Source: PALSA-612 sp035652235 (lineage in GTDB: Bacteria > Actinomycetota > Thermoleophilia > Gaiellales > Gaiellaceae). Taken from it: a DNA stretch of 64,000 nucleotides. Below, piece by piece: positions 49,824 to 58,232 of the stretch. Position 1 is the first letter of the stretch; every line of letters begins with the position of its first letter. The stretch lies in contig DASREE010000058.1 in NCBI GenBank assembly GCA_035652235.1, forward strand, positions 31,642 to 95,641, written 5' to 3'. The notes beneath the pieces were generated by a model. It was not told where the DNA came from, searched no databases, and saw only the letters and a list, made by a program, of their open reading frames with translations. The translations under genes and the position numbers were made by a program.

Positions 49824-51935
49824 ATGCAGGCGCGAGGAGAACGGACGCTGGCACGAGCACAGGGACGCCCTCTCCGGGGGCTCGGCGCGCGGGATGCACC
49901 GCCCTGCTGGCCGCCGACGCGCGGCTGCCGCCGGCCCGAGCGGCTCGAGGCGCCGCTCGACACGCTGAGGGGGGTCGGGCCGCAGCTCCGGCGCCGGCTG
50001 CGCACGCTCGGGCTGGAGACGATCCGCGACCTGCTCGAGCACCGCCCGCGCCGGTACGAGCCGGCGGTGCCGGAACGCCGGATCGCCGACCTGCTCGCGG
50101 AGGAGGAGGTGGTGATCGTCGGGACGGTCTCGGCCGTGTCCACGCGGCAGGCCCGGCGGCGCCTCGCGATCGTCTCCGCACGGGTCGAAGACGGGTCGGG
50201 ATCCGTCGCCGCCGTGTGGTTCAACCAGGAGTGGCTCGCGGCCAAGCTCCTGCCGGGAACCCGTGTCAGGCTGCGCGGCCAGCTGAGGCGAGGCGGCTTC
50301 CACGTGCGCTCCTACGACCTCGACGGCGCCTCGGCCACCGCCGACTTCGCCCCCGTCTACCCGGCGAGCGAGCAGCTGTCGCCGAGACGGCTCCGCCAGC
50401 TCGTCGACCAGGCGCTCGGTTACGCCTGCGACGTGCCTGATCCGCTCCCGGCCGACCTGAAGTCGCGACGCGCGCTGCCGCTGAAGGCCGACGCGCTGCA
50501 CGCCCTCCACCGGCCGGCGTCGCTCGAGCAGGCGGAACGCGCGCGCGAGCGGCTGGCCTTCGACGAGCTGCTCGTCCTCCAGCTCGGGCTCGCCCGCAGG
50601 CGGGCCGAGCGGGCACAGGAGTCGGCGCCGGCGCTCGGCCCGCCCGGCGACCTCGTCGCGCGGTACCGGGACGCGCTCCCCTTCCGGCTCACGCCCGACC
50701 AGGAGCACGCCATCGCCGAGATCGACGCCGACCTCGTCCGCTCGGTGCCGATGGAGCGGCTCCTGCAGGGGGACGTGGGCTCCGGCAAGACGGTGGTCGC
50801 CCTGTACTCGCTGCTGCGCGCCGTCGAGTCGGGCGCGCAGGGCGCGCTCATGGCGCCGACCGAGACGCTCGCCGAGCAGCACTTCCTCACGCTCGACGAG
50901 CGCTGCCGGGAGCTCGGGGTGCCGGTGGGACTGCTGACGAGCTCGGTCGGCAAGAGGGAACGTGCGCGTGCGGCGGCGGCGGGCATCCTCGTCGGGACGC
51001 ATGCGCTGATCCAGGAGGGCGTCGACCTGAGCGACGTCGCGGTCGCGGTCGTCGACGAGCAGCACCGCTTCGGCGTCGAGCAGCGGGCCGCGCTCACCGC
51101 CGGGCGCCGCCCGCACGTGCTGCACATGACGGCGACGCCCATTCCCCGCACCCTCGCGCTGACCGTGTACGGCGACCTGCACGTGAGCGAGATCGCGCGT
51201 CCGCCGGCCGACCGCAAGCCGATCGTGACGGCCTGGGTGAGCGCGGAGCGGTCCTCCGAAGCCTACCGGCGGCTGCGGCGCCACCTCGACGAGGGCCGGC
51301 AGGCGTACGTCGTCTGCCCGCTGATCGAGGAGTCCGCCACCTCGGTCGCCCGCGCGGCGGAGGCGGAGGCGGAGCGGCTGCGCCGCGTCGAGCTCCGCGG
51401 CTACCGGGTCGGCCTGCTGCACGGCCGGCTGCGGCCGGCGGAGCGGCGTGAGCTGATGGCGCGCTTCAAGGCGCGCGAGCTCGACGTCCTCGTCGCGACG
51501 ACCGTGATCGAGGTCGGCGTCGACGTCCCGAACGCGACGATCATGATCGTCCAGGAGGCAGACCGCTTCGGGCTCGCCCAGCTCCACCAGCTCCGCGGCC
51601 GCGTGGGGAGGGGAGCCGAGCAGTCGTACTGCCTCCTCGTCTCGCGCCCGCGGGAGGAGCTGACCGAGGTGGCGAAGGAGCGGCTGCAGGCGCTCGTCGA
51701 CTCAACCGACGGCTTCGCCCTCGCCGAGAAGGATCTGGAGCTACGCGGCGCCGGCGAGCTGCTCGGCAGGAGACAGTCGGGACTGACGGGGTTCCGCTTC
51801 GCCCGGCTCGTCGCCGACCGCCACCTGCTCGAGCAGGCACGCCGTGAGGCAGACGCCCTCGCGAGCTACGAGGGGCCGCTCGCGGACGACGTCACGCGTG
51901 CCTTCGCCTCGGTCGAGCCGGCCGCGCTCGCCTGA
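49824..51935 (+). CDS. recG: ATP-dependent DNA helicase RecG
   Basis: The product of about 703 aa has the RecG wedge/OB domain (about 55-190, TLRGVGPQLRRRLRTLGLET), Walker A GDVGSGKTVVA (about 315), DEQHRFGVEQR (about 410), TATPIPRTLA and the C-terminal LHGRLRPAERRELM and QLRGRVGRG motifs. It remodels stalled forks and Holliday junctions. The first 45 residues (from ATG 49824) are Arg-rich and unconserved, so the start is uncertain. Its stop directly abuts the stop of the convergent MBL gene. Confidence 0.9.
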   Translation: MQARGERTLARAQGRPLRGLGARDAPPCWPPTRGCRRPERLEAPLDTLRGVGPQLRRRLRTLGLETIRDLLEHRPRRYEPAVPERRIADLLAEEEVVIVGTVSAVSTRQARRRLAIVSARVEDGSGSVAAVWFNQEWLAAKLLPGTRVRLRGQLRRGGFHVRSYDLDGASATADFAPVYPASEQLSPRRLRQLVDQALGYACDVPDPLPADLKSRRALPLKADALHALHRPASLEQAERARERLAFDELLVLQLGLARRRAERAQESAPALGPPGDLVARYRDALPFRLTPDQEHAIAEIDADLVRSVPMERLLQGDVGSGKTVVALYSLLRAVESGAQGALMAPTETLAEQHFLTLDERCRELGVPVGLLTSSVGKRERARAAAAGILVGTHALIQEGVDLSDVAVAVVDEQHRFGVEQRAALTAGRRPHVLHMTATPIPRTLALTVYGDLHVSEIARPPADRKPIVTAWVSAERSSEAYRRLRRHLDEGRQAYVVCPLIEESATSVARAAEAEAERLRRVELRGYRVGLLHGRLRPAERRELMARFKARELDVLVATTVIEVGVDVPNATIMIVQEADRFGLAQLHQLRGRVGRGAEQSYCLLVSRPREELTEVAKERLQALVDSTDGFALAEKDLELRGAGELLGRRQSGLTGFRFARLVADRHLLEQARREADALASYEGPLADDVTRAFASVEPAALA

Positions 51936-52688
51936 TCACGCGAGCGCCCCGACCTCGCTTCGCACCTCGCGCCCGAGCAGCCAGCCGGCGTACGCGAACT
52001 CGTGCTCGCGAAGCGCTGCGAGGTACGCGGGCAGCGCTTCGCGGGTGAGCGTGCCGCCGTGCATCGAGTGCACCCAGGTCGGGTCGAGCGCCTCGATCCG
52101 GTCGACCACGCGCCGCACCGGGGCCTCGTGCGCGAAGATGCCGACCTTCCGGTAGACGCCGATCATCTGCTCCGACAGGTTCTCGGTCACGATGGGCGGC
52201 TGATCTCCCGGCTGCAGGAAGAGGTCGGAGGGGAAGAGGCTGCCGGTGGACTCCTCCACGACCATCATCGAGTCCCAGTGGTGGACGTGCGGCGTCTCCA
52301 GGAAGCGCAGCTTGTGGCGCCCGAGGTCGAGTCTCTCGCCGTCGGTGAACCCGCGGACGCGCTCGGTCACGCCGAAGCCGCGCGCGTTGAGCTGGAGGGA
52401 GAGCGCAGAGCCGATCAGCTCCGCGCCGGGGGCCTCGGCCATGAACCGGTCCATGCCGCCGTTCTCGTCGCCCTCCCAGTGGAGTAGGACGACGGCGCCG
52501 AGCGACGCTGGGTCGAGCACCTCCGCGATCGCCTTGCGCACGTGCTCGTACGCCCCGTGCTCGCCCGTGTGGATGAGCGTCGGCCGCTCGTCGTCGATCA
52601 GGAACTGGTTGAACGTAATGCCATACGGCTCCGTCATCGTCGAGATCCGGTAGATGCCTCCGGCGATGTGGTCGATGCGCGTCTCCAC
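51936..52688 (-). CDS. Metallo-beta-lactamase-fold protein of the flavodiiron/ODP type
   Basis: The 250-aa product has an MBL fold with LLHWEGDENGG near residue 70, ETPHVHHWDSMMV near 130, PSDLFLQPGD near 155 and VHSMHGGTL near 215. The HWE-x-DE pattern, in place of HxHxDH, is that of oxygen-sensing or diiron MBL proteins related to FprA. A diiron site is inferred. The GTG at 52688 follows AGGAGG closely. It is divergent from a TetR regulator, likely its controller. Confidence 0.75.
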   Translation of the reverse strand: METRIDHIAGGIYRISTMTEPYGITFNQFLIDDERPTLIHTGEHGAYEHVRKAIAEVLDPASLGAVVLLHWEGDENGGMDRFMAEAPGAELIGSALSLQLNARGFGVTERVRGFTDGERLDLGRHKLRFLETPHVHHWDSMMVVEESTGSLFPSDLFLQPGDQPPIVTENLSEQMIGVYRKVGIFAHEAPVRRVVDRIEALDPTWVHSMHGGTLTREALPAYLAALREHEFAYAGWLLGREVRSEVGALA

Positions 52689-52704
52689 GACTCCTCCTTT
52701 CGCT

Positions 52705-52755
52705 ACACAGTAGTGTGCATCGAATTTCTAGCAGATCGTGGAACACCCGTGTGCA
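52705..52755. promoter_or_regulatory. Repeated inverted half-sites between the MBL and TetR genes
   Basis: ACAC-AGTA-GTGT (52705-52716) and ACAC-CC-GTGT (52743-52752) are inverted repeats, and both end in GTGTGCA (52713-52719 and 52749-52755). They lie between divergent MBL and TetR genes in an AT-richer stretch, the expected place for a TetR operator. The unequal spacers lower confidence. Confidence 0.4.
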
Positions 52756-52766
52756 ACAATTTACGA

Positions 52767-53336
52767 ATGGCCCGGAAGTACGAGCTGAAGCGGCGCGCCG
52801 AGCAGCAGGCCGAGACGCGGCGCCGCATCGTGGAGGCGGCCGTCGAGCTCCACCGGACGAGAGGACCGGCGCGCACCAGCCTGAGCGACGTCGCCCGGCT
52901 GGCAGGCGTGCAGCGGCACACGCTCTACCGCCACTTCCCGAACGAGCGCGCGCTCTTCCTCGCGTGCTCGGGCCGGTTCGCCGAGCTGAACCCGCAGCCG
53001 GACCCGGAGGCGTGGCAGGACGTGGCCGATCCGGAGCAACGCCTGCGGGTCGGGCTGACCCAGCTGTACGAGTACTACGAGCGCACGGCCGACATGCTCG
53101 CCTCCGTCCTCCGCGACGCCGGGGTGCACGCGCCGACGCGCGAGATCGTGGAGCTGCGGCACGGAGGCACCGTACGGAGGACGCGGACGGTCCTGGGGGA
53201 CGGGATCGTCGGACGCCGGCGGCTCGCGCTCCTCGATCTCGCCCTCGAGTTCCACACCTGGCAGCGGCTCGCCACGAGCGGCCTATCGCGCGAGGAGGCG
53301 GTCGAGGCCATGGTCGGCGCCGTCACGGGCCGATGA
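52767..53336 (+). CDS. TetR-family transcriptional regulator
   Basis: The 189-aa product has an N-terminal TetR helix-turn-helix (about 15-65, AETRRRIVEAAVELHRTRG, then TSLSDVARLAGVQRHTLYRHF) and a helical ligand-binding domain with no recognised sub-family. ATG 52767 is chosen as the start of the basic N-terminal arm. AACAAT lies 6 nt upstream. Its stop overlaps the rsmD ATG, so it drives into the rsmD-coaD genes. Confidence 0.88.
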   Translation: MARKYELKRRAEQQAETRRRIVEAAVELHRTRGPARTSLSDVARLAGVQRHTLYRHFPNERALFLACSGRFAELNPQPDPEAWQDVADPEQRLRVGLTQLYEYYERTADMLASVLRDAGVHAPTREIVELRHGGTVRRTRTVLGDGIVGRRRLALLDLALEFHTWQRLATSGLSREEAVEAMVGAVTGR

Positions 53337-53875
53337 GGATCGTCGCGGGTAGCCGGAAGGGCGCGCGCATCTTCGCCCCGAGAGGGCCCGGGACGAGACC
53401 GACCTCGGACCGAGTACGCGAGGCGGCCTTCGACCTCGTCGGCCCTGTGGAAGGCGCCACGGTCCTCGACCTCTACGCCGGGTCGGGCTCGATGGGGCTC
53501 GAGGCCCTCTCCCGGGGCGCGGCGAGCGCCGTCTTCGTGGAGTCGGACCGCGAGGCGTGTCGGGCGATCGCCCGCAACCTGGCGAAGCTCGGGCTCGCGG
53601 GTGCCGAGACTGCGTGCTCGGAGGTGCTGCGCTTCCTCGCCGTCGAGCGCCGCCGCTTCGACCTCATCCTCGTCGACCCGCCGTACGAGCTGGTTGAATC
53701 CCTGGCGATGCGGCTCGCCCGCCACCTCCCGTCGATCCTCGCCGACGACGGCGTCGTCGTGCTCGAGTCCTCCGCCAGGCTCCAGCCCGAGCTGCCGCCG
53801 CTGCGCGTCCGCACGAGCCGGCGCTACGGATCGGCGCGCCTCACCCTGTTCGAGCACGCCGCCGGAGCCCTGTGA
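53333..53875 (+). CDS. rsmD: 16S rRNA m2G966 methyltransferase
   Basis: The 180-aa product starts MRIVAGSRKGARIFAPRGPG, has TRPTSDRVREAAFD, the SAM-binding VLDLYAGSGSMGLEALSRGA and the catalytic DPPY. These are the RsmD signatures. It methylates G966 of 16S rRNA. The ATG overlaps the TetR stop and its own stop overlaps the coaD GTG (GTGA). Confidence 0.93.
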   Translation: MRIVAGSRKGARIFAPRGPGTRPTSDRVREAAFDLVGPVEGATVLDLYAGSGSMGLEALSRGAASAVFVESDREACRAIARNLAKLGLAGAETACSEVLRFLAVERRRFDLILVDPPYELVESLAMRLARHLPSILADDGVVVLESSARLQPELPPLRVRTSRRYGSARLTLFEHAAGAL

Positions 53876-54411
53876 GCGCGGACAGCCCGGTGACGGCCAT
53901 CTGCCCGGGCGCGTACGACCCGGTCACGTACGGCCACCTGGACGTCATCCGCCGCGCCGCGGAGATCTTCGACCGCGTCGTGGTCGGCGTCGTGCGCGAC
54001 CCGCACCACAAGACGACGACGTTCGCGGTGGAGGAGCGCGTCGACTTCATCCGCACGGCGCTCTCGCAGCTCGACGGGACCGACAACGTCGAGGTCGACG
54101 TGTTCGCGGAGCTCGTCGTCGACTTCGCCCGGCGCTGGGGCGCGAAGACGATGGTGAAGGGCCTGCGCGTCACCTCCGACTTCGAGTGGGAGTTCCAGAT
54201 GAACCACCTGAACCGCCTGCTCGCTCCGGACATCGAGACGATGTACGTGATGGCGAGCCCCCAGTACAGCTTCGTCTCGTCGAGCGGGGTCAAGGAGATC
54301 GCCTCCTTCGGCGGCAACGTCGACGAGCTCGTACCTCCCGCCGTCGCGCAGCGCTTCCGCGAGCTGTACCCGGAGGCGCGGCCCGGAGCCCCCGTCAGCC
54401 CCCGCGAGTAG
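53872..54411 (+). CDS. coaD: Phosphopantetheine adenylyltransferase
   Basis: The 179-aa product has CPGAYDPVTYGHLDVI (the GxxDPxTxGH nucleotidyl-transfer motif) near residue 8 and SFVSSSGVKEIASFGG near 140, where SSxxKE is the second motif. It adenylates 4'-phosphopantetheine, the fourth step of CoA synthesis. The rsmD-coaD pair is widely conserved. The stop TAG is part of the promoter of the next gene. Confidence 0.95.
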   Translation: MSADSPVTAICPGAYDPVTYGHLDVIRRAAEIFDRVVVGVVRDPHHKTTTFAVEERVDFIRTALSQLDGTDNVEVDVFAELVVDFARRWGAKTMVKGLRVTSDFEWEFQMNHLNRLLAPDIETMYVMASPQYSFVSSSGVKEIASFGGNVDELVPPAVAQRFRELYPEARPGAPVSPRE

Positions 54412-54414
54412 ACT
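54409..54414 (+). promoter_or_regulatory. -10 box of the SepIVA-like gene, including the coaD stop
   Basis: TAGACT (54409-54414) contains the coaD stop TAG and lies 6 nt before ATG 54421. Confidence 0.45.
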
Positions 54415-54420
54415 GAGCCC

Positions 54421-54915
54421 ATGGACGTACTCGTTCTCATCGACAAGCTCGACGACCTGGTGCACAACGCCAAGGCCGTGCCGCTCACGGACCAGGTCCG
54501 GATCGACCGCGAGGAGATCTACGACATCCTCGACCAGATGCGGGCGACGATCCCCGAGGAGATCAAGCAGGCGCGCTGGATCGTGAAGGAGCGCCAGGAG
54601 ATGCTCGCGGAGGCGAAGCGGGAGTGCGACCGGATGCTCGGCGAGGCGCGGGAGCAGGCGATCCGCGAGGCGTCGCAGACAGAGATCGTCAAGCTCGCCG
54701 AGCGGCAGGCGTCCGAGATCAAGGACGACGCCCTGCGTCAGGCGCGCGAGACGAAGCTCGAGATGGAGGACTGGGCGGACAGCATCCTCTCGACGCTCGA
54801 GGTGAACCTCGAGAAGTTCCTGACTGCGGTTCGGCGCGGGCGCGAGCGGCTGCACGAGCGCTCGCAGGAGACGGTCGTCGCCGGCATCGGCGCGTCGGAC
54901 AACGAGCACCACTAG
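54421..54915 (+). CDS. Coiled-coil protein, SepIVA/DivIVA-like
   Basis: The 164-aa product starts MDVLVLIDKLDDLVHNAKAV, then has RIDREEIYDILDQMRATIPE and a long coiled coil (about 45-140) rich in Glu, Lys, Arg and Ala. In actinobacteria the gene after coaD often encodes SepIVA, a DivIVA-like protein of the septum and cell-wall precursor machinery. Position and composition fit. Direct evidence for that role is lacking here. Confidence 0.7.
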   Translation: MDVLVLIDKLDDLVHNAKAVPLTDQVRIDREEIYDILDQMRATIPEEIKQARWIVKERQEMLAEAKRECDRMLGEAREQAIREASQTEIVKLAERQASEIKDDALRQARETKLEMEDWADSILSTLEVNLEKFLTAVRRGRERLHERSQETVVAGIGASDNEHH

Positions 54916-54955
54916 GCCGGTACAGCCCCGCCGCGGGCGGCTCTGGCCGTCCCAG

Positions 54956-55264
54956 CTAGCCGTAGCCGAGCTCGTCGATCTCCTCCTCGTCGAGCCCGAA
55001 GTAGTGCGCGAGCTCGTGGAGCACGGTGATGCGGATCTGGCGCTCGAGCTCGCGCCGGTCGGGGAACGCCTGCTCGAGCGGCCGCCGGTAGATCGCGATC
55101 GTCACCGGCAGGAACGGTTCCTCGCGACAGAGGCCGAAGAGGTCGGGCTCGTCCGCGTCCTCGTCCTCGACCACGACTGCGACGTTCTCGAGGGAGGCCG
55201 CGAGCTGGGGCGGCAGCGAGTCGAGCGCTCGGCGCACGACCTCCTCGAACGACCGCCTGCTCAC
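54956..55264 (-). CDS. Zincin-like metallopeptidase family protein
   Basis: The 102-aa product has HELAHYFGLDEEEI near its end, an HExxHxxG zinc motif, after IRITVLHEL. It matches the small zincin family PF06262 (DUF1025). The GTG at 55264 overlaps the rhomboid stop (GTGA), so the two are coupled. Cytoplasmic; substrate unknown. Confidence 0.82.
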   Translation of the reverse strand: MSRRSFEEVVRRALDSLPPQLAASLENVAVVVEDEDADEPDLFGLCREEPFLPVTIAIYRRPLEQAFPDRRELERQIRITVLHELAHYFGLDEEEIDELGYG

Positions 55265-55959
55265 GGGTACGGGATCCCCGGCCGCCGCCGCGCCAGGAAG
55301 GGTGCCGTCACGAGGCCGAACAGGAAGCCGCCCACGTGCGCGAAGAAGGCCACCCCGCCGCCCGCTTGTGGGTACGTCAGCGCGTAGTTGCCCTCCCAGA
55401 GCTGGAACAGGAACCACAAGCCGAGGAAGAGCAGGGCGGGGAGCTCGACGGGGAAGAAGAACCCGACGAGCGTCAGCACGCGCGCGGTGGGCAGCAGAAC
55501 GAAGTAGGCGCCGAGCACGCCGGCGATCGCTCCGCTTGCGCCGACCGTGGGAATGCTCGCCCCGCGGCCGGCGGCGTAGTGAAGCGTCACCGCCGTCTGC
55601 GTGCCGGTCGCGGCCAGGCCGGCGGCCACGTACCAGAGGAGGTAGCGGACGCGGCCGAGCGAGTCTTCGACGTTGTTGCCGAAGATCCACAGGAAGAGCA
55701 TGTTCCCGATCAGGTGCAGCCAGCTTCCGTGCATGAACAGCGACGTGAACACTCCTTCGTACCAGGGCAGGTGGCTCGCCGGCGCCGGCGGAAGGCACGG
55801 GCCGGACACGGAGCAGGGGTAGAACCCGTACCGCAGGACGTCGTACTCAACCGGCGTCCCGTGCAGCTCCCACAGCCAGACGACCGTATTGGCCGCGATC
55901 AGCCCGACCGTGACGAGCGGAAACGAGCGCGTCGGGACGCTGTCCCGAATCGGGAGCAC
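55261..55959 (-). CDS. Rhomboid-family intramembrane serine protease
   Basis: The 232-aa product has six predicted helices. HLIGNMLFLWIFGNN is the second-helix motif, GASGAIAGVLGAY carries the catalytic Ser, and FFAHVGGFLFGLV carries the catalytic His. An external loop (about 45-70) has two Cys in CSVSGPC. The protease cleaves membrane proteins within the bilayer. It overlaps the zincin gene. Confidence 0.9.
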   Translation of the reverse strand: MLPIRDSVPTRSFPLVTVGLIAANTVVWLWELHGTPVEYDVLRYGFYPCSVSGPCLPPAPASHLPWYEGVFTSLFMHGSWLHLIGNMLFLWIFGNNVEDSLGRVRYLLWYVAAGLAATGTQTAVTLHYAAGRGASIPTVGASGAIAGVLGAYFVLLPTARVLTLVGFFFPVELPALLFLGLWFLFQLWEGNYALTYPQAGGGVAFFAHVGGFLFGLVTAPFLARRRPGIPYP

Positions 55960-55972
55960 GGGGCGCGCGCCC

Positions 55973-56917
55973 TCAGGGGATGATCAGCGCCATCAGAGCC
56001 TTCTGTACATGGAGTCGGTTCTCGGCCTGGTCCCACACGGCCGACTGCGGGCCGTACAGCACCTCCGCGGTGATCTCCTCCCCGTCGTGTGCCGGCAGGC
56101 AGTGCAGGACGAAGGCGTCCGGGGCTGCCAGCGCGAGCAGCTCGGCGGTGATCGAGTAGCCGCGGAAGGCGATCCGGCGCGCGTTCGCCTCGGCCTCCTG
56201 GCCCATGCTCGTCCAGACGTCCGTGTACAGGACGTCGGCGCCGGCGCTGGCGGCGCGCACGTCCGGGGTGACGTCCACCGACCCGCCGGTTGCCCGGGCG
56301 ACGTCGCGCGCCGCCGCCACCGCCTGCGCCGGCGGCGCGTACTCGGCCGGGCACGCGGCGGCGAACCGCATCCCGAAGCGGGCGGCGCCGTGCATCAGCG
56401 AGACGCACACGTTGTTCCCGTCCCCGATGTAGACGAGGCGGACTCCGTCCAGCCGGCCGGCGCGCTCGCGCACCGTGAGCAGGTCGGCGAGCGCCTGGCA
56501 GGGATGCTCCTCGTCCGTCAACCCGTTGATGACGGGGACGGAGGCGTGCTCGGCGAGCTCCTCGACGTCAGCGTGCGCGAACGTCCGGATGAGCACGGCG
56601 TCGAGATAGCGCGACAGCACGTACGCCGTGTCCCGGATCGACTCGCCACGGCCGAGCTGGAGGTCGGATCCGGGCAGGTAGAGGGCCGTGCCGCCCAGCT
56701 CGGAGATCCCAACCTCGAAGGACACGCGCGTGCGCGTGGACGGCTTCTGGAAGATCATGGCGACGGCGCGGCGGGGGAGGACCGCCGTCGACTCGTCTCG
56801 CGCCCGGGCCTCCTTCATACGCGCGGCCAGGTCGAGCACCAGCTCGATGTCGCCACGAGACCAGGTGGCGATCCGCGTGAAGTCGCGTCCTTTGAGGGCT
56901 TCGGGCACCTCGAGCAT
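55973..56917 (-). CDS. argF: Ornithine carbamoyltransferase
   Basis: The 314-aa product has STRTRVSFEVG (carbamoyl-phosphate site) near residue 55, HPCQALADLLT near 140 and HCLPAHDGEEIT near 265 (ornithine-site Cys). It makes citrulline in arginine synthesis. It stands alone, away from other arg genes, and argR is at the far left of this window. ATG 56917 lies 6 nt after TAGGAT, so it appears leaderless. It is divergent from hsp20. Confidence 0.94.
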   Translation of the reverse strand: MLEVPEALKGRDFTRIATWSRGDIELVLDLAARMKEARARDESTAVLPRRAVAMIFQKPSTRTRVSFEVGISELGGTALYLPGSDLQLGRGESIRDTAYVLSRYLDAVLIRTFAHADVEELAEHASVPVINGLTDEEHPCQALADLLTVRERAGRLDGVRLVYIGDGNNVCVSLMHGAARFGMRFAAACPAEYAPPAQAVAAARDVARATGGSVDVTPDVRAASAGADVLYTDVWTSMGQEAEANARRIAFRGYSITAELLALAAPDAFVLHCLPAHDGEEITAEVLYGPQSAVWDQAENRLHVQKALMALIIP

Positions 56918-56923
56918 GCGGCG

Positions 56924-56929
56924 ATCCTA
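56924..56929 (-). promoter_or_regulatory. -10 box of argF (leaderless)
   Basis: TAGGAT on the minus strand (56929-56924) lies 6 nt before ATG 56917. No clear ARG box is seen beside it. Confidence 0.45.
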
Positions 56930-56942
56930 TCGCTGGCGATGA

Positions 56943-56972
56943 CTTGACAATAGAACACTAAGGTTTTATGCT
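56943..56972 (+). promoter_or_regulatory. hsp20 promoter with HAIR-like operator
   Basis: TTGACA (56944-56949), a 17-bp spacer and TATGCT (56967-56972) form the best housekeeping promoter in the window. Over it lies CTTGACA-N7-ACTAAGG (56943-56963), which matches the HspR-binding HAIR sequence CTTGAGT-N7-ACTCAAG at 10 of 14 positions with the exact spacing. AGGAGGTG (56993-57000) is the ribosome-binding site. Confidence 0.6.
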
Positions 56973-57007
56973 AGTGACACAATCAGCAGCGTAGGAGGTG
57001 ATAGACG

Positions 57008-57487
57008 ATGGCGACTCTCGTACGGTTCGATCCCTTCCGCGAGGTGGCGGCGCTCCAGAACGAGGTGAGCCGCCTGCTTGCGTCCTTCAGGGAGGCGAAC
57101 GGGACGACGGAGCGCACGTGGGTGCCGGCGCTCGACGTCTGGGAGACCGACGACGCGTACGTGTACGCGTTCGATCTTCCCGGCATCCCCGAGGACAAGA
57201 TCTCGGTCGAGTTCGAGGACGGGATGCTGACCGTGTCGGCCGAGCGTGAGCGCACCGAGCAGGCCGAGGGCGATCGCTTCTACCGCTACGAGCGGCGCTT
57301 CGGCAACTTCACTCGCACGCTCGGGCTTCCGCAGGGCGTCACCGAGAACGACATCAGCGCCACGACCTCGAACGGTGTCCTCGAGATCCGCGTCCGCAAG
57401 CCGGAGGGGAGCAAGCCGCGGCGGATCCAGATCGGGGTCGGCGACAAGCCGGCGACGATCGAGGGCAAGGCGACGAAGGCGGAGTGA
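57008..57487 (+). CDS. Hsp20/alpha-crystallin small heat-shock protein
   Basis: The 159-aa product has a short N-terminal arm (RFDPFREVAALQNEVSRLL), an alpha-crystallin domain (about 40-135, WETDDAYVYAFDLPGI and LGLPQGVTENDISATTSNGV, then LEIRVRKPE) and a short basic tail that lacks a clear IxI motif apart from RIQIGV. It holds unfolding proteins. It has a strong promoter and ribosome-binding site, unlike most genes here, as expected for a stress gene. Confidence 0.93.
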   Translation: MATLVRFDPFREVAALQNEVSRLLASFREANGTTERTWVPALDVWETDDAYVYAFDLPGIPEDKISVEFEDGMLTVSAERERTEQAEGDRFYRYERRFGNFTRTLGLPQGVTENDISATTSNGVLEIRVRKPEGSKPRRIQIGVGDKPATIEGKATKAE

Positions 57488-57503
57488 AACGCCCGGCTCG
57501 TGA

Positions 57504-57537
57504 GCGGAGGGCGGCCGACCGGCCGCCCTCCGCGTTT
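57504..57537 (+). terminator. Intrinsic terminator of hsp20
   Basis: GCGGAGGGCGGCC (57504-57516), loop GACC, and its exact complement (57521-57533) are followed by GTTT. It begins 16 nt after the hsp20 stop. Confidence 0.75.
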
Positions 57538-57605
57538 CCGGGCCCGGCCCGAACGAGCCCCGCGGGCGGCCACCGGTCGGGATGCCTCCGGCTGCTGCTG
57601 CTCGC

Positions 57606-58232
57606 TCACAGCTCGGGGAGGGGATCCTCCAGGCCCGCGTCCGCGAGCAGCTCGTGCAGCCGGCCAAGGCCCGCGAACATGCGGCTCTTGATCGTGCCGA
57701 GCGGCACGCTCAGCCGGTCGGCCAGCTCCGACTGGGTCAGGCCCGCGTAGTAGGCGAGCTCGAGCGCCCGGCGCTGCTCGTCCGGCAGCTGCCTGAGTGC
57801 CTCCTGGACGACGCGGCGCCGCTCGAGCAGCTCGATCTCCTCCTCCGTCGCGCGACCGCTGGGATCCTCCGGCAGCTCTGTCTGCTCGAGCGACACCGCA
57901 CGGCGGCGCTCCTCGCGCCGCACCAGGTCGACCGCGCGGCGGTGTACGAGGGTCAGGATCCAGGTGCTCGGCTTCGCCCGCTCCGCCAGGAAGCTCCCGG
58001 CGGTCCTCCACACGGTCAGAAACGCCTCCTGGACGGCGTCCTCCGCCAGCGAGGGATCCCGTACGACGCGGAGCGCCAGCCGGTACGCCACCGTCCCGTA
58101 CCGGTCGTACAGCGCCGCCAGGGCGAGCTCGTCGTCGCGGCCGACGAGCGCGAGGAGCGCTTCGTCCGGGAAGTCGCAGTAGTCGTGCGACGCGGGTCGG
58201 CGGGCGCCGCTTGCGATCACCCCGAGCTTCAT
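57606..58232 (-). CDS. ECF RNA polymerase sigma factor (SigK-like)
   Basis: The 208-aa product has sigma region 2 (ELALAALYDRYGTVAYRLAL, DAVQEAFLTVWR, STWILTLVHRRAVD) and region 4 (RALELAYYAGLTQSELADRL, then GTIKSRMFAGLGRL). Its gene overlaps the end of the upstream anti-sigma gene by 4 nt. It is last in a minus-strand group that begins with the DUF4331 gene. Confidence 0.9.
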   Translation of the reverse strand: MKLGVIASGARRPASHDYCDFPDEALLALVGRDDELALAALYDRYGTVAYRLALRVVRDPSLAEDAVQEAFLTVWRTAGSFLAERAKPSTWILTLVHRRAVDLVRREERRRAVSLEQTELPEDPSGRATEEEIELLERRRVVQEALRQLPDEQRRALELAYYAGLTQSELADRLSVPLGTIKSRMFAGLGRLHELLADAGLEDPLPEL

